DNA of 49,519 bases from Sphingomonas sp. CCH10-B3 (lineage in GTDB: Bacteria; Pseudomonadota; Alphaproteobacteria; Sphingomonadales; Sphingomonadaceae), in NCBI RefSeq assembly GCF_001556185.1, contig NZ_LSIJ01000082.1, positions 1 through 49,519 of the forward strand, given 5' to 3'. The position numbers and the translations under genes were made by a program. The notes under the pieces were generated by a model, which was given only the letters and a program-made list of their open reading frames with translations, was not told the DNA's origin and did no database searches. Shown in pieces: positions 47,486 through 49,519 of this stretch; position 1 is the first letter of the stretch, and every line of letters begins with the position of its first letter.

Positions 47486-48772
47486 ATGATCCGTTTGTCC
47501 ACCGCCGATGCCGGTTTCGCGAGTGATTTCGCCGCACTCGTGAGTGCACGCCGCGAAGCCGATGGCGATGTCGCGCGCGATGTCGCGGCGACCATCGCCC
47601 GCGTGCGCGACGAAGGCGATGCCGCCGTAGCTGCGCTGACGCAGCGCTTCGACGGGCATGATCTGGACGCGTCAGGCTGGACGATCGACTTGGCAGATTG
47701 CCGTGCGGCTTACGAAGCGCTGGAGCCCGATTTGCGCGCCGCGCTCGACCTCGCCGCTGCGCGCATCCGGACCTATCATGCCAGGCAGCGGCCCGAGAAC
47801 AGTGACTCGGTCGACGACGCCGGGGTTCGCCTCGGCGCGCGCTGGTCGGCGGTGGCGGCGGCAGGCGTCTATGTCCCCGGCGGGCGCGCGGCCTATCCCA
47901 GCTCGGTGTTGATGAACGCGATTCCTGCGAAGGTCGCGGGCGTCGATCGTCTCGTCATGGTCACGCCGACGCCGAAGGGCGAGATCAACCCGCTGGTGCT
48001 CGCCGCCGCGCACATCGCCGGAGTCGACGAAGTCTGGCGGATCGGCGGCGCGCAGGCGGTCGCCGCGCTCGCTTACGGGACCGACCGAATCGCCCCGGTT
48101 GACGTCATCACCGGCCCCGGCAATGCCTGGGTGGCGGAGGCCAAGCGCCAGCTCTACGGCGTCGTCGGCATCGACATGGTCGCGGGGCCGAGCGAGATCG
48201 TCGTGGTGGCGGACGGCGCCAACGACCCCGAATGGATCGCCGCCGACCTGCTCAGCCAGTCCGAGCACGACCCGACCAGCCAGTCGATCCTGTTCACTGA
48301 CGACGCCGGTTTCGCCGATCGCGTCGCGGCAGCGGTCGAGGCGCAGCTGACGACGCTTGCCACCGAAGCCGTCGCGCGGGCGGCGTGGGACGCGAACGGC
48401 GCGATCGTTCTGGTGCGCGACTTCGCCGAAGCGATGCCGCTCGTCGATCGCCTCGCCGCCGAACATCTCGAACTCGCGGTCGACGATCCGCAGGCGCTGT
48501 TCGACCGGGTCCGTCACGCCGGATCGGTGTTCCTCGGCCGCCACACGCCCGAGGCGGTCGGCGATTATGTCGCGGGGCCGAACCACGTCCTCCCCACCGG
48601 CCGCCGCGCGCGTTTCTCGAGCGGGCTGTCGGTGCTCGATTTCATGAAGCGCACCAGCTTCCTCCAGCTCGACGCCGCGGGCCTCGCCGCGATCGGCCCG
48701 GCGGCGGTTGCGCTGGCGGGGGCCGAAGGGCTGCCCGCGCACGCCCGCTCGGTCGCGTTGCGGCTCGGTTAA
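47486..48772 (+). CDS. hisD: Histidinol dehydrogenase
   Basis: A 428-aa enzyme that oxidises L-histidinol to L-histidine with two NAD. YVPGGRAAYPSSVLMNAIPAKVAGV, the GGAQAVAALAYGT and PGNAWVAEAKRQLYG segments, DMVAGPSEIVVVAD and LLSQSEHDP (metal ligands) and VGPNHVLPT-like AGPNHVLPTGRRARF are visible. Start: an ATG at 47486, 10 bases after GGAGG; an in-frame TTG at 47480 is 4 bases after it. A longer frame upstream is only the repeat. The stop overlaps that of the convergent HD gene. Confidence 0.97.
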   Translation: MIRLSTADAGFASDFAALVSARREADGDVARDVAATIARVRDEGDAAVAALTQRFDGHDLDASGWTIDLADCRAAYEALEPDLRAALDLAAARIRTYHARQRPENSDSVDDAGVRLGARWSAVAAAGVYVPGGRAAYPSSVLMNAIPAKVAGVDRLVMVTPTPKGEINPLVLAAAHIAGVDEVWRIGGAQAVAALAYGTDRIAPVDVITGPGNAWVAEAKRQLYGVVGIDMVAGPSEIVVVADGANDPEWIAADLLSQSEHDPTSQSILFTDDAGFADRVAAAVEAQLTTLATEAVARAAWDANGAIVLVRDFAEAMPLVDRLAAEHLELAVDDPQALFDRVRHAGSVFLGRHTPEAVGDYVAGPNHVLPTGRRARFSSGLSVLDFMKRTSFLQLDAAGLAAIGPAAVALAGAEGLPAHARSVALRLG

Positions 48773-49335
48773 AAGCGGTAGACGCGCGTCACCACGCGCA
48801 ACAGGCCGCGGAGCTGATTGCCGCCCGCCAGATCCGCCGCCAGCCGCATCAAGGTCCGCGGAAACCCCTCGACCGGGATGGCCGCCGTCACGCGCGCGAT
48901 CTGTGCCTTGCTCACGCCTTTACGGACCACGCCGCCCGAGGCGTCGATCCAGTCCGCCTTGCGCACGGCGTTCACCAGCTCGGCGCCGGGGCCATGATAA
49001 GGCCGCAGCTTGTGATGCTCGCGGATCATTGCCGCAAGCAGGACGGGGTCATGCCCCAAGCCTTCGCGGTCGTTCGTCGCCAGCGCTTCGGCGATCGATG
49101 GTTCGAGATAGGCAAGATCGCCGTGGCTCCACATGCCGAGATCATGGAAGGCAAGCGCGGTTTCGACGATCGGCAGGTGGCGGTCGTCGTCGCCCAGAAA
49201 ATGCATCGCATAGCTCAGCACGCGCAGGATATGGTTGCGATAGCCCGCATAGTCGCCGCCGATCTTCGCACGGTACGGCGCCAGCAAAGCTTCCACCCGG
49301 GGTGATTCGGTGAAGATGCGGATGTCGTCGGTCAT
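48769..49335 (-). CDS. HD-domain (phosphohydrolase-type) protein
   Basis: A 188-aa protein with an HD-superfamily pattern: YRNHILRVLSYAMHFL, then ALAFHDLGMW (the HD pair), IREHHKLRPYHG and NAVRKADWIDASGG (final Asp). These are metal-binding positions of HD phosphohydrolases, here in a short single-domain form. Substrate unknown. The ATG overlaps the stop of a small upstream ORF (ATGA), and its own stop overlaps that of hisD in convergent fashion. Confidence 0.85.
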   Translation of the reverse strand: MTDDIRIFTESPRVEALLAPYRAKIGGDYAGYRNHILRVLSYAMHFLGDDDRHLPIVETALAFHDLGMWSHGDLAYLEPSIAEALATNDREGLGHDPVLLAAMIREHHKLRPYHGPGAELVNAVRKADWIDASGGVVRKGVSKAQIARVTAAIPVEGFPRTLMRLAADLAGGNQLRGLLRVVTRVYRF

Positions 49336-49505
49336 CGCCTGCGGTTCCTCGCGCGGTCGAACTTTGCAGCCTTCTTAGCTGCCTTGCGCGCAATTTTGGC
49401 GACAGCCAGGTGCTCTGCCGGACAGGAGGGGCGCCGTTCGATCTCGACACGCCAGCGCTTCGCGCGCAAGGGAAGCGCGATGACCCAAGCTGCCTCCCGC
49501 CCCAC
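49332..49505 (-). CDS. Small basic protein, 5' end uncertain or beyond the window
   Basis: Read on the minus strand from a GTG at 49505, 57 codons: VGREAAWVIALPLRAKRW and so on to AKIARKAAKKAAKFDRARNRRR, then TGA overlapping the ATG of the HD gene. The frame stays open to the window edge, so the true start may be outside. The C-terminus is strongly Lys/Arg/Ala-rich. The 4-base overlap is the main argument that it is real. Confidence 0.4.
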   Translation of the reverse strand: MGREAAWVIALPLRAKRWRVEIERRPSCPAEHLAVAKIARKAAKKAAKFDRARNRRR

Positions 49506-49519
49506 CCCCCGGACCCTGT

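Overview
The window reads as chromosomal DNA from an alphaproteobacterium of the order Sphingomonadales (Sphingomonas or a close relative). This rests on the high GC content, a large TonB-dependent receptor, a GapR-type nucleoid protein, a single bifunctional Rsh, a short-form HisG, a CC_3452-type small exported protein, a PHA synthase/phasin pair, and many palindromic extragenic repeats headed CCGTTCGT. No rRNA, tRNA, CRISPR array, intact insertion sequence or prophage was seen. Genus-level assignment is inference.

Layout. 1-11.3 kb: TonB-dependent receptor, convergent clpB with a heat-shock promoter, then a periplasmic Ntn-hydrolase acylase and a two-domain M16 protease followed by a small protein. 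11.4-16.8 kb: a minus-strand run of lipoprotein, CCP-like M14 carboxypeptidase, gpmA, a ChaN/TIKI-like protein, purE and purK. 16.9-21.6 kb: rpmJ, a HAD hydrolase, a GIY-YIG gene relic lying between inverted repeats, pyk, a DUF1244 protein and an exported amidohydrolase. 21.6-26.6 kb: a plus-strand housekeeping run (gapR, yebC, an NTF2-like protein, ruvC, argB, yggT, DUF167, folD, marC) with many 4-base start/stop overlaps. 26.6-30.8 kb: a surface-glycan module (GT-C/STT3-like membrane protein, GtrA, methyltransferase, GtrB-like GT2). 30.8-35.8 kb: DUF885 protein, rsh, CC_3452-like protein and an HxlR regulator. 35.9-41.8 kb: thioesterase, TauE/SafE, an AlaC-type aminotransferase, then phaC, phasin and clpS. 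41.9-45.5 kb: a GT2 translationally coupled to an 838-aa fusion of a DegT/DnrJ aminotransferase with an FAD/NAD(P) oxidoreductase. 45.6-49.5 kb: DUF2332 protein, hisG, hisD, an HD-domain protein and a small basic ORF open at the edge.

How the genes work together. phaC and the phasin form a carbon-storage unit. The phasin promoter carries three TGCAGYGCA elements that look like PhaR-type operator sites. The GtrA/GtrB/GT-C group and the fusion/GT2 operon both point to lipid-linked sugar or surface-glycan modification. The most novel items are the aminotransferase-FAD fusion operon, the decayed GIY-YIG gene between paired palindromes, two overlapping and mutually exclusive hairpins that could gate the yebC ribosome binding site, a hairpin burying the likely GTG start of rsh, and a second in-frame start in the phasin gene.
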